Assembly (NCBI RefSeq): GCF_963576675.1
Contig: NC_088911.1
Location: forward strand, 28,876,501-28,940,500
Source of the DNA: Euphorbia lathyris
Lineage: Eukaryota; Streptophyta; Magnoliopsida; Malpighiales; Euphorbiaceae
DNA length: 64,000 bases
Direction: 5' to 3'
Made by a program: the position numbers and the translations under genes. Under the pieces are notes generated by a model. That model made no database searches. It was not told where the DNA came from and was given only the letters and a program-made list of their open reading frames with translations. Positions 10,210-20,441 of the stretch are shown in pieces (position 1 is the first letter of the stretch; the number at the start of each line of letters is the position of its first letter).

Positions 10210-13200
10210 CTATATTACAGGTAAGTCTGAGGTGTGCTGAGAAGTCAAAGATGTGGTACATTGACAGCGTATGCTCGAGGCATATGGCTGGTGATGAAAC
10301 TCAGTTCATCACATTTGTGCGTAAACGAGGAGGAAGCGTAAGTTTTGGAGACAACAAAAAGGGTAAGATAGTAAGGTCAGGAACCGTTGGTGGTAATCCT
10401 ACTATTGAGTCAGTCTCCCTAGTCAGCGGACTCAAATATAACTTACTCAGCGTAGCTCAGCTATGTGACAATGGGAGAAAAGTTATATTTGATGACACTA
10501 GATGTAAAATATTCGAGGGTAAAACAAATGAGTTGATTTTAACTGCCCCTCGTATTGATAATGTCTTTATGCTGAACTTAGAAAAGAAATTTTCAAAAAC
10601 TGTATGCTTAGTGTCAAAGGAAGAAAATTCATGGCTATGGCACAGCAGACTTGGTCATGTAAGCATGGACCTCCTGGCCATATTAGCAAGAAAGCAATTA
10701 GTTGAGGGACTGCCAGAACTTAAGTTCGAAAAAGATCAATTATGCAACGCTTGTCAAGCTGGAAAACAAACCAAACAATCTTTTCATAGTAAAAACATTG
10801 TCTCAACTAAGCGTTCATTAGAGTTGCTACACTTGGATCTCTTCGGTCCAGTCCAGCCGCTGAGCTTGGGTGGTAGAAGATTTTCCTTGGTCATTGTAGA
10901 TGACTTTTCTCGGTACACTTGGATCATCTTGCTGAGTAGCAAGGATGAAACCTTTGAGACATTTTCAACTTTAGTAAGAAAACTTGAAAATGATAAAGAC
11001 CTTAAGTTAGCTCACATCCGAAGTGATAATGGTGGAGAATTCAAGAACCAACAGTTTGTTGAATTCTGTGAAGTCAACGGCATTGACCATAATTTTTCTC
11101 CTCCTAGAACGCCTCAACAAAATGGGGTTGTTGAAAGGAAAAATAGAACCCTGGTTGAAATAGCCAGGACAATGCTGAGTGAGCATAGGCTTCCAAAGTA
11201 TTTTTGGGGAGAAGCTGTCAACACAGCGTGCTACATACTTAATAGGGCTCTAGTCAGACCCATATTAAAGAAAACTCCCTACGAACTTTGGAAAGGACGA
11301 AAGCCCAATATTGGATACTTTCGTGCCTTCGGTTGTAAATATTTTATTCTAAATACCAAAGACAGCCTTGCTAAGTTTGATTCAAAAGTTGATGAAGCTA
11401 TCTTTTTAGGCTACTCAACAAACAGCAAAGCATATAGAGTTTTCAATAAACGAACTCAGGTCTTAGAAGAGTCAGTACACGTTGAGTTCGATGAAACTAA
11501 CCCTGCAGGAAGAGACATGCAGCTGACTGAGGATGATCCACACTCAGCTCCCGCTGACCAAGAAACAGCCGCTGAGTCATTGCCTCAAGGGCTGACAAAA
11601 GGTAAAAGCGAAGCTCAAATTGTTTTCACTGACCAATCTACACATGCAGAGATTGTTGAAACACAACCAGCACAAGACATCAATCTACCAAAAGAGATCA
11701 TAATACCAAGAGGACACTCAGAGAGTGCCATTCTTGATGCCGCTGAGAACACCCTGATGACAAGAAATCAACTCAGGAGATACCTCAGCAACGTAGCATT
11801 CGTCTCAGTCCAGGAACCAAAAAATTTCGCTGAAGCTGAGTACGATAAATTTTGGATGAATGCAATGCAAGAAGAACTTGATCAGTTCAGAAGAAATGAA
11901 GTATGGGACTTAGTGCCAAAACCAAGAAGCCAGAAGACCATAGGAACAAGATGGGTCTTCCGCAACAAGCTGGATGAACAAGGGAACGTGGTCAGAAACA
12001 AAACAAAACTTGTAGCTCAGGGCTACAGTCAGCATGAAGGTATTGACTACGGTGAGACCTCCGCCACAGTGGCAAGGCTAGAGGCTATAAGAATTTTATG
12101 TGCATATGCAAGTTATATGAACTTTAAATTGTTTCAAATGGATGTTAAGAGTGCATTCCTTAATGGAGTTATAAACGAGGAAGTCTATGTTAATCAGCCT
12201 CCAGGGTTTGAGGATCCTAAGTTCCCAAACCACGTTTATAAGCTCAAAAAGGCTCTGTATGGTCTCAAGCAAGCACCACGTGCTTGGTATGAGAGGCTGA
12301 CCAGTTTCCTGCTGACTAGAAATTATGTCAGAGGTAAAGCTGATACAACCTTATTCATTAAGAGGAAGGGTAAAGATACCCTACTGGCTCAGATATATGT
12401 TGATGACATTATTTTTGGTGCCACTAATGAGTCAATGTGCAAGGAATTTAGTAAGCAGATGCAGACTGAGTTTGAAATATCAATGATGGGAGAACTCAAC
12501 TTCTTCCTTGGACTTCAAATCAAACAAGGGAAAAATGGCATCTTCATCAGTCAAACTAAGTATGCTAAGGAGATATTGAAGAAGTGTGAACTTGAGAATT
12601 GCAAGTCAATATCTACCCCTATGGGCACTGACACTGTCCTTTGCGCTGATGAAAATGGTAAGTCAGTAGACAGCAGATTGTACCGAGGTATGATTGGTTC
12701 TCTACTCTACTTAACTGCTAGTAGGCCAGACATTCAGTTCTCAGTATGTTATTGTGCTAGATATCAATCTAACCCTAAGGAATCTCATTACATAGCTGTA
12801 AAAAGAATCCTTAGATATTTGCAAGGCTCAGTGAATGCAGGTTTGTGGTATCCCAATACTCATGATTTCACACTCATTGGATACACTGACGCTGACTACG
12901 GACGAGACAAGCTTGAACGAAAAAGCACCTCATGAGGATGCCACTTCCTTGGAAGTTGTCTTGTGTCCTGGTTCAGCAAGAAGCAGGCGTCGGTAGCCAT
13001 GTCAACCACTGAAGCTGAGTACATTGCTGCTGGAAGCTGTGTTGCTCAAGTCCTATGGATTAAGCAACAACTTGAAGATTATGGCGTTCAGACTAAAAAA
13101 ATTGAAGTCAAATGCGACAACAAGAGTGCCATTGACTTATCAAAGAACCCAATCCAGCATAGTAGGATGAAGCATGTCAGCATAAGACATCACTTCATCA

Positions 13201-13343
13201 GAGATCATGTACTCAAGGGAGAGATCAAGCTGACCTATGTCCCAATGGATGAACAGCTTGCTGATATCTTCACAAAGCCACTGGCTCGTGAGCAATTCAA
13301 CATACTTAGAGAAGCCATTAGTATGTTTAATCCTCTTCAATAA
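10204..13343 (+). pseudogene. pol: Sirevirus pol: protease, integrase, reverse transcriptase, RNase H
   Basis: The open frame starts just after TAA 10203-10205 and has no ATG until 10251, so pol is probably made by a frame change from gag. Order of domains: protease (WYIDSVCSRHMAGD near 10254; the usual small residue after DS is Val here, Ala in the other copy). Next is integrase with an HHCC finger (HSRLGH...CNACQ near 10640-10760) and D-D-E residues (LDLFGP near 10830, RSDNGGEF near 11020, VVERKNRT near 11130). Then reverse transcriptase (WVFRNKLDEQGNVV near 11954, YVDDIIFG near 12397) and RNase H (GYTDADYG near 12880, TEAEYIAAG near 13009, ADIFTKPLA near 13261). This is the Ty1/copia order. 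One stop, TGA at 12933-12935, splits RNase H; the frame is otherwise intact for about 1,040 codons. It ends at TAA 13341-13343. Confidence 0.92.
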
Positions 13344-13364
13344 ATTCCAAATATAGTATGTATG

Positions 13365-13462
13365 CATGCTGAGTGAATTACCATGCTGAATGATTTATGC
13401 TAAATCAATAACTATCACATGCTGAGTAGATATACATGCTGAGTGTTTATCTTAAGCTGAGC
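13365..13462 (+). repeat. 17-18 bp CATGCTGAGT repeats between pol and third ORF
   Basis: CATGCTGAGT-like cores occur at 13365, 13382, about 13396 (decayed), 13418, 13435 and 13453, most spaced 17-18 bp. The array begins about 20 bp after the pol stop and lies 250-350 bp upstream of the apparent promoter of the third ORF. The minus-strand element has the same arrangement at 38161-38272. Confidence 0.7.
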
Positions 13463-13596
13463 TATTAAGCATAAGAATTATTCCCTTATGTAACACTGAC
13501 TACTCAGAACGTTAAACGTTTGAAATCCTTAACATTGAGTAAAGATCCGTTGCAAAATTTAATGCATAAACACGCGAATTAAATAGCCACCTAGGA

Positions 13597-13728
13597 TGAC
13601 GTAAGCGCGATGATTAGAAAACACATGCGCCGAATGTGTCATAAATGCCAGAATATTTGTCGATTAAGTATCTCGAGGTCAAACGGCCACCTCAACGCTT
13701 CAGATCAATTCGACACCTCTATAAATAG
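13597..13728 (+). promoter_or_regulatory. Internal promoter-like region for the Sirevirus third ORF
   Basis: TGACGTAAG at 13597-13605 is a bZIP-type ACGT motif. CTATAAATAG at 13719-13728 is a strong plant TATA box, followed by a pyrimidine-rich leader and the start of ORF3 about 100 bp later. The minus-strand element has the same two motifs with the same spacing (38029 and 37908, 121 bp) and the same conserved flank GCCACCTAGGATGACGTAAG. Two diverged copies preserving this arrangement outside the coding regions supports a functional promoter. Confidence 0.65.
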
Positions 13729-13828
13729 TGGACGATTTCCCACTTTTACCTCTTTACGCTTAGAAATTTCTGGTATTCAAATACTCTTCTCTAAAATCTC
13801 CCAAACTTTTCAAACTTCTCTAAGCATC

Positions 13829-16256
13829 GTGACAAAAGATTCTCAGAATGTCTCCGGTGCCGGTTACATCGATAATCGCTCCGATGAAAACCCTCAAATC
13901 CCTGCTCAGCAGGAACACCGTGAGACTCCCACCAAGTCTCAAGACACTAGTCAGCGTGACCACTCAAAGGTCACTACACCGAGGAAGCAAACCAAGGCTG
14001 ACCAAGCCACCTCCTCGAAAGGGAAGCAAAAGCAAGATAAAGCAAAGAAGTCTGTGGAACGCACCTACTCTCCGGTTTACGAGAGTGTGAGGGGGTATAA
14101 GGTAGACCACTCTAGATGGTTTTCAAAGGGTTTTGTGGAAGCTGAGCAACCCTTCTCTGAGTGGATCAAAAACAACAGCTGGACCGAGCTGTTCTCAGTT
14201 TGCAAAGATACCTATCCTGAGTTAGTGAAGGAATTTTACGCTAACCTAAAAGCCGCAGATGATAATCGGGACTACATGGTCACCCAGGTTCGAGGAAAGG
14301 ATATCTCCATCAACCCCGCTTATCTTGCCTCGCTACTCAAGCTGAAAAACGAAGGAGCAATACTTCGTAAATCAGGTGACCAAGATAAAACCAACTACTC
14401 CGTTGAGTTCTGTAAAGCTCCTGGTCATGTAGGGGAAATTTCGAGTACCTCCATGGGGCAGCATCAGAAGATGGCCCACTACATACTGACCAATTTCCTC
14501 TTCCCTAAGATCAACTGCACCAACTCAGCGACAAACTTTGAGCAGTGCTTCATCTGGCACATGCTGACCTATACGCCGATAAACATGCCTGTCTTTATAA
14601 TCGGCGGGTTTCAAAGAAGTACCGGAACCCTTAAGTTAGGATCACAAGAATCCTCAAAGATCACCGGGTAAGCTTGGTTGAGGAAATCCACACTATAGGA
14701 ATAGAGATCACTGCAGCGGCACTGTTTGGTCTATTCTACGATCAACCAATTGTGCCCAAGAAAGGGAAAGCTGTCGCTGTCCAAGAAACTGAGGGGATGC
14801 AGACCCGTAAATGAAAGAAGGAAAGAAAGAGGAAAGCTATTCAAAGCCCCTCTAGAGAAGTGGTTTCTCCACCGAAAAAGCTTAAATTTGTGTCCAGAGG
14901 AACTAAGCCTCAAATTCAACAAGGTCAGGATGGACCTAGGTTAGCGGAAAACCTCAAGAGGCAAGCTGAGCCTGAGGTAGAAGAGAAAGAGGACGATGAT
15001 GAGCAACCACTGAGGAAGAAAAATAAAATCTCTTCTGAGTTAAGTCCCATCAATGCACCTCCCACAAACTTCGTCATTCCTGAAGACTCATATTATGTGA
15101 GAAGTCTTGGCGTTGATACTGAGCAACCTTCAGTTGAACATGAAGAAGAAGAAGAATTGGGTGGTCAGGTTGACACTGAGGAGACAGCAGATGATGAGCA
15201 ATCAGATGTTGACCAACATGGCACAAATTACACTGAGGAGGTTGAAGAAGAAGAAGCTGAGCCAATAGAAAAGGAACACACTGTTCAAAGGGAAACTTCA
15301 CCTGCTGACTCTATTGAGTCTAATCCTGCTGACCCCCCCTCCTCCAAAGACCAAGAAATTAAGGAGACTTAAGAAGAAGGCACATCGATCCCCAGTCATT
15401 CACCTTATGGGTGACTCACCTCAGCTGGATCCGATCACTGACCCATCTGATGTGCATTTCAAGTTTTTCTCTAATCCTATTGAGTCTCCACTAGAGCAAC
15501 TGGAAAAGCAAGCCTCTGTTTCTCAGCTTAAGGAACATGCCGACTTAACTGATTCCCTAAACCAAGATGATCCCGAGCAAGTGCTCGAAGTTCATGCTCC
15601 TCACCATGTTGAGCAATCTAAGGAAATACCTGCTCAGGTCAATACTGAACTTCCTCAGCTTCCCAAATCCAGTCAGCTTCAGCCTGACTCTGAGCAAGTA
15701 ACACATTCTGCCGATCATCCTCTTCCACAAATCCAAGTGCAGAATCTAATCCAGTCAGCTTCCACTGGAAATCTTAACTCAAGACCAGCCGCTGATCATG
15801 CTGGTACTTCTAATATTGAGCAGAACCAAACACCGCCTCCATTCAGTTCTACTCCTCTTCCGGCATCTGGGCTAACAAATGATGGATCCTTCAGTTATCT
15901 TACTGCCTCTGAGTCTGGTCGAAGAATCATTGACTCAGCTCAAGCCCTTCTCTAGGACCTTCATCAAACAAACACCGATGCCGCTGGGTCTATTAATGTT
16001 GAGCCAACTCAGCTTTCGTCTGTCACTCAGCTTCTTACAGAGATCAAAGGACTTAAGGATCTTCTGAGCGTCATGAATTCATTTCAGTCTCAACAGCCCA
16101 GGCAGGAATCAATAACGAAGCTGGCCGAACTCCAGCTGACCATGGTTAATCATATGAACTCTCTACAGGGTCAACTTCATCAACTGTCAGCTGCGAACAC
16201 AATGTATGCAACTTCTGTTGAAGTTCATCAACTCTTCAACCAGCTTCACACAATGT
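13829..16256 (+). pseudogene. Sirevirus third ORF (plant-transposon-protein-like, NLS-like, coiled coil)
   Basis: By comparison with the minus-strand element, whose ORF starts with ATG at 37791, the start here is GTG at 13829; the ATG has been lost. The N-terminal 280 residues include VDHSRWFSKGFVEAEQPF, WTELFSV and LVKEFYANL. These resemble the putative plant transposon protein domain (Pfam Transposase_32, PF20167) from memory; this is not verified. Then come lysine-rich patches (KKERKRK, PLRKKNK), a long acidic Ser/Thr/Gln-rich region and a helical C-terminal part. A stop at 14669, frame changes near 14670-14860 and 15310, and a stop at 15953 break it. About 730 bp of its 3' end, present at 5958-6685 of the first copy, is deleted at about 16256. 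An envelope-like gene is known at this place in Sireviruses, but I see no signal peptide or membrane segment. Confidence 0.75.
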
Positions 16257-16634
16257 TTTGTGCTGAATAGTTAACACATCTTCATTAAATCAATTGTCTA
16301 TATTGCTTTATGACTGTATGCTGTATTGATCAATATGTTGACCTCTTTTATATGTCTTCTTAAACACATTGAACAAAGAAATACTCAGCGCTCTTTGATA
16401 TCTAAATCTTCCGCATAAACTGAGTTAAAAAGAATATGTTCCATAAGCTGACCTAATTTTGAAAACTGACCTTAGACTTACTTGATTAAACCTTGAAATG
16501 TTTAAAGTAAAACTAAGTCAGCAGCTCAACCCTTACGGGGGAGTATACTGAGTAATATAAGGTCAACTATCATGGGGGAGCTCAACGCTGAGTTCTTCAC
16601 TAAATATTTTTGCTAACATCAAAATGGGGGAGTT
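16257..16634 (+). other. Sirevirus 3' untranslated region with triple polypurine motifs
   Basis: This is collinear with 6686-7066 after the deletion. GGGGGAG tracts occur near 16537, 16574 and 16626-16632, the last directly before the 3' LTR. No gene is seen. Confidence 0.7.
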
Positions 16635-17971
16635 TGTTGAAACACCTTTCCACATGATTTTGATTTGACAAAATTATTTAAGTAATTGATAAAAAATATT
16701 CTAACACATTAAATTTAAATGCTTTGATTTATTCATACTAATGTGTTTGTTCAATGTTGAGTTTATTGTTTATAAGACATTATGATAAAGAAAGCCTAAA
16801 GGCCCACAAGTGGAAATCAAGCCCAAGTCAACTAATCAAGACCACATGGCCCAAGATTTCAAAACGCGGTCGTTTTGTACAAAGCACAAGCTCAGCTTTG
16901 TAGAAGGATCGAGAAGCCTTCTCTCAATTGCTTAGAGATGAAGCTGCTGAGTGGAACGACAAGAAGTACAAGACAGCGGCAGATAAGAACCAACTTCTAG
17001 ACAAAGTATTTCTACTCTGGGTAAAGTTCAGAAGGCGCAAGAAGCTGTCTGGAAGACTTTACCAAATATGTCGAAACATTCTGTTTACCGGACGAAAAGC
17101 TGTCGAGCACTGGCCTGGATAGAAGATGCAAGAATCTCATTGGCCAACAACAATGAGCACGTACTGAGTGACAACGACAGGAAGCCGTTTCCCTCCAACT
17201 ATTATTTCGAAATTCAAAATAATCGGTGCTTGAAGTGTCACTATATAAAGGCCTCTCATTTGCTTCAATCGATGCAGATCTTCAATTAGCCGAAACGCTG
17301 ACCAAATTCATACTCGAAGTTCTGTGAGAAAAGCAAAGAAAAAATCTTACACCAGTTTCCAATTATTGTGTAAAAGTCTAGAGTGATTTCAATCATCTAA
17401 AGTGTCTTAGCAATTGTTGTTTAGGACAAACACTTTATCATTTCTAGAAGAATAGAAATGAGAGGCTGAGTACTCGGTTATAGTACTCAGCGGTAGTTAT
17501 AGGAGTGAGTAGAGGTATAGAGGAAGGTACTCTTGTATACTCAGCTTCTATTGTAAAAGGTTTCGTGCTCTACCTTTAAAGAGCTCAGTAGAGAATTCAA
17601 AAAGCTCGTAACGCGTTCCGGGGACTGGATGTAGGCGGAGAGGCCGAACCAGGATATGTCTGCTGAGTAACATATTTCTAACCCTTAAACTCCTTTATAT
17701 ATTGCTTGCTATAAAACTGACTAAGTAATGAACTCATGCTGAGTGGAGTGTACTAAGAAGCTGAGTTCAGGAATAGACTCTAAGTGCTATCTCCTGACTC
17801 AAGTAAAGAAACAGACTTAGTCACAAGTTGACTAAGCTTGCGTCTTGAAACTACTTAGCGCCGCTGTGTAAACCTTTTCTTAGGAAAAGAAGTTAGCCTT
17901 AACGGACAAAATTTTAAATAGTTCATATCCCCCCCTTGGAACTAACCTTGTCACGTTATAAGGGACCAACA
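16635..17971 (+). repeat. 3' LTR of the Sirevirus second copy (1337 bp)
   Basis: The LTR begins TGTTGAAACACC after AAAATGGGGGAGTT and ends GGGACCAACA at 17971. From 17972 the sequence is a LINE reverse-transcriptase frame (QSAFIPGRLISNN), so the border is fixed on both sides. TATA box at 17242-17249. Confidence 0.9.
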
Positions 17972-20441
17972 CAGAGTGCGTTTATCCCCGGAAGGCTAAT
18001 TTCAAATAATGTAATGCTAGCTTTCGAAGTTAACCACTTCTTAAATAGGAAAACACAAGGACATATGGGCTTCACATCTCTCAAGCTAGACATGGAAAAA
18101 GCGTATGATAGAGTGGAGTGGAAATTTCCGGAGCAGATGATGTTAAAATTGGGTTTCTGTCCCCCCTGGGTTCAACTGGTAATACAGTGTGTGACAAAAT
18201 CTCGATATAACATTATAAATGTCTCTCATACTATTGGCCCTATCATTCCACAGAGAGGGTTATGGCAGGGGGACCCCATTTCCCCATACCTCTTCTTAAT
18301 ATGTGTAGAAGGCCTGTCAAACTCTCTATCAATGTTAGAAGGAAGAGGAATCATTCGTGGGTGCTCAGTAGCATCACAGGCTCCCCCGATATCTCACTTG
18401 TTTTTTTTGCTGACGATAGTTATTTGTTTTTCAGGGCTACGATTGAAGAAAGTGAGGCTATCAGGCACTATCTTTGGCAATACGAGAAAGCCTCGGGACA
18501 AAAAGTAAACTACAATAAATCTTCCCTTCACTTCAGTAAAAACGTAAAAGCAGATCAAGCTGCCCTGGTAGGGGCACGACTCGGGGTAGGAGTAGCTTCT
18601 AGGCCGGGGAAGTATCTGGGACTCCCGTCACTAATAGGAAGGAATAGAAGAGAGATCTTTGGGTACCTCGAGGACATGTTCAGGAAGAGAATTAACAGCC
18701 GGAAAGCTAGATACTTATCAAAAGTAGGGAAATAGGTGATGATAAAATCTGTCTTTCAGGCACTCCCATCGTATGCAATGAGCCTGTTCCTAATCCCTAG
18801 TACCTTATGTGAAGAACTGAAGAGACTACTAAATTCGTTTTGGTGGGGTTCTAAAGATGGAGGTGGTAAAAAGATCCACTGGAAAGCATTGGAGAGGCTC
18901 TGTGAACCTAAAAAGTATGGAGGGATGGGATTCAAGCGTCTACACAATTTCAACATCGCTCTCTTAGCCAAACAGATCTGGCGAATGTTAAACAGACCAA
19001 ATTCTCTAGTCGCAAGAGTCTTCAAGGTAAGATATTATCCTCATACGTCAATACTTGAAGCACAACTAAAACCTAACCCAAGCTTCCTCTAGAGAAGTAT
19101 TTATGCAGGATTACCTCTCATCAGAGCACAGGCTCGCCGACTTATTGGTTCAGGAACTCAGGTATCGATGTGGTCGGACCCCTGGTTACCAGACAATTTC
19201 AACCCGTACGTTGATAGCATACCGCCTCCAGGTGCTAAAGACGCAGTAGTGGCACAATTATGGACTGAACCGAATGGGGAATGGGATCAGAACCGATTAA
19301 CTGAGTGGTTATCCGCCAGAGATAGATGACTCACGGCTGAAATAGTCCTCAGCTCAAGAGATATACCGGACAGATGGTGGTGGAAGCTTGAACGGGGCGG
19401 GATGTACTCGGTTAAAAGTGGGTACCGGTTCATGTAAGACAGCCCATTGACGGAAGTTATGACAGCAAACGAGGAAATCTGGAATAGTGTCTGGTCATTA
19501 CAAACACCACCAAAAGTGAAACACTTGCTATGGAGGGCTCTATCCGGGTTTTTACCAACAAGAGATGCACTATTCAGAAAACGTGTAGAAGTTCCGAGAT
19601 CCTGTCCAAGATGTGAACTACAAACGGAAACAACCTTTCATGCATTGGTGGAGTGCACGGAGGCTCGCCAAATCTGGCTGCTCACCAACATAGGCGATTT
19701 TAGCACAAGGGTCAGTAACTTGCAGGAGTTCTGGAAACTTATTATCGGTCGACATAATAGAGGAACCTTAGAACAAACAGCGACGCTGATCTGGACAATC
19801 TGGAATGACAGAAATACAAAGGTCTAGGAGAACCGCACCCGACCACCCACAATTTCTTTTAGTAATGCTACGACTTTACTAAGTAGATGGTGTTGAAGGG
19901 CTGTTCGAATATAGTCCAAGGTTCGAACGAGAAGTGGAGAAAACCGCCAGAGGGCCAGGTAAAACTAAACTTTGACACAGCTATATTCCCAACATCTGGA
20001 AGAGCAGGGTACGGATATGTGATGCGCAAGCATGAAGGAAAGTTTCTCGCGGCGGGGAATGGTATGCTGCGAATCACCTCGGATCCTCTCATTGCAGAAG
20101 GAATGAGTTGCCGTGAGGCTCTAAGCTGGCTGAAGCTTGAAGCTATTCAAAATGTTCAAATGGAATCAGATTCACAACTCCTGGTGCTAGCTATAAACAG
20201 CCCCATTGAGTTAGTTTCTCCCTTTGGCATAATAGTAGAGGATTGCAAGGTTATGATCTCCGAACAAGAGATTAGGTCGGTTTTATTTGCTAGAAGGTCT
20301 GCGAACCATGTTGCTCACTTATTAGCTCGGGCAGCAGGTTCAGAATCTGACCTTGAGGTTTGGGTGAATAACCCCCCTCAATTTATTTGTAATGCGCTTG
20401 CTTTATATAATCAATAAATTGTCTTTACTGTAAAAAAAATA
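17972..20441 (+). pseudogene. L1-type LINE, 3' half: reverse transcriptase to RNase H, decayed
   Basis: The fragment starts inside the reverse transcriptase at QSAFIPGRLISNNVMLAFE, exactly at the Sirevirus LTR border. It continues with LKLDMEKAYDRVEW, QGDPISPYLFLICVEGL and FADDSYLFF (after a frame change near 18390), the thumb region (YLGLPSLIGRNRR), FWWGSKDGG and the zf-RVT-like zinc region (LWRALSGFLPTRDALF...CPRC). It ends with a plant LINE RNase H domain in a third frame (KLNFDTAIF, AEGMSCREALSWL, ESDSQLLVLAI, ANHVAHLLARAAG). Stops at 18733, 19090, 19328, 19436 and 19825 show it is dead. The 3' end is near 20441, after a short A-run. The 5' half is expected to the left of the Sirevirus/gypsy complex, outside the window. 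Confidence 0.88.

Larger units (their letters stand above)
7067..17971 (+). mobile_element. Sirevirus-type Ty1/copia element, second tandem copy
   Basis: Element of about 10.9 kb: LTR, tRNA-iMet-type PBS, gag, pol (protease, integrase, reverse transcriptase, RNase H in copia order), a third ORF, triple polypurine motifs and LTR. Its 5' LTR is also the 3' LTR of the truncated copy at 5491-7066, so the locus has an LTR-internal-LTR-internal-LTR structure, as made by unequal recombination between LTRs. The right flank (17972 onward) is a LINE reverse transcriptase, entered in mid-codon context. No matching target duplication can be seen because the left outer LTR is out of the window; the right flank begins CAGAG. 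Several stops and frameshifts make the copy non-autonomous. Confidence 0.85.

Noticed and set aside
10220..10235. Splice donor CAG/GTAAGT just after gag
   Set aside because: Good consensus and partly conserved in the other copy, but no matching acceptor or reason for an intron is visible. Kept only as an alternative in the gag-pol junction finding.
13610..13828. Upstream extension of Sirevirus ORF3 to an ATG at 13610
   Set aside because: This stretch contains the apparent TATA box and does not match the start of the minus-strand copy, whose ATG corresponds to GTG 13829.
13829..16256. Envelope glycoprotein
   Set aside because: Position fits the envelope-like gene of Sireviruses, but no signal peptide, membrane helix or cleavage motif is visible in any copy.
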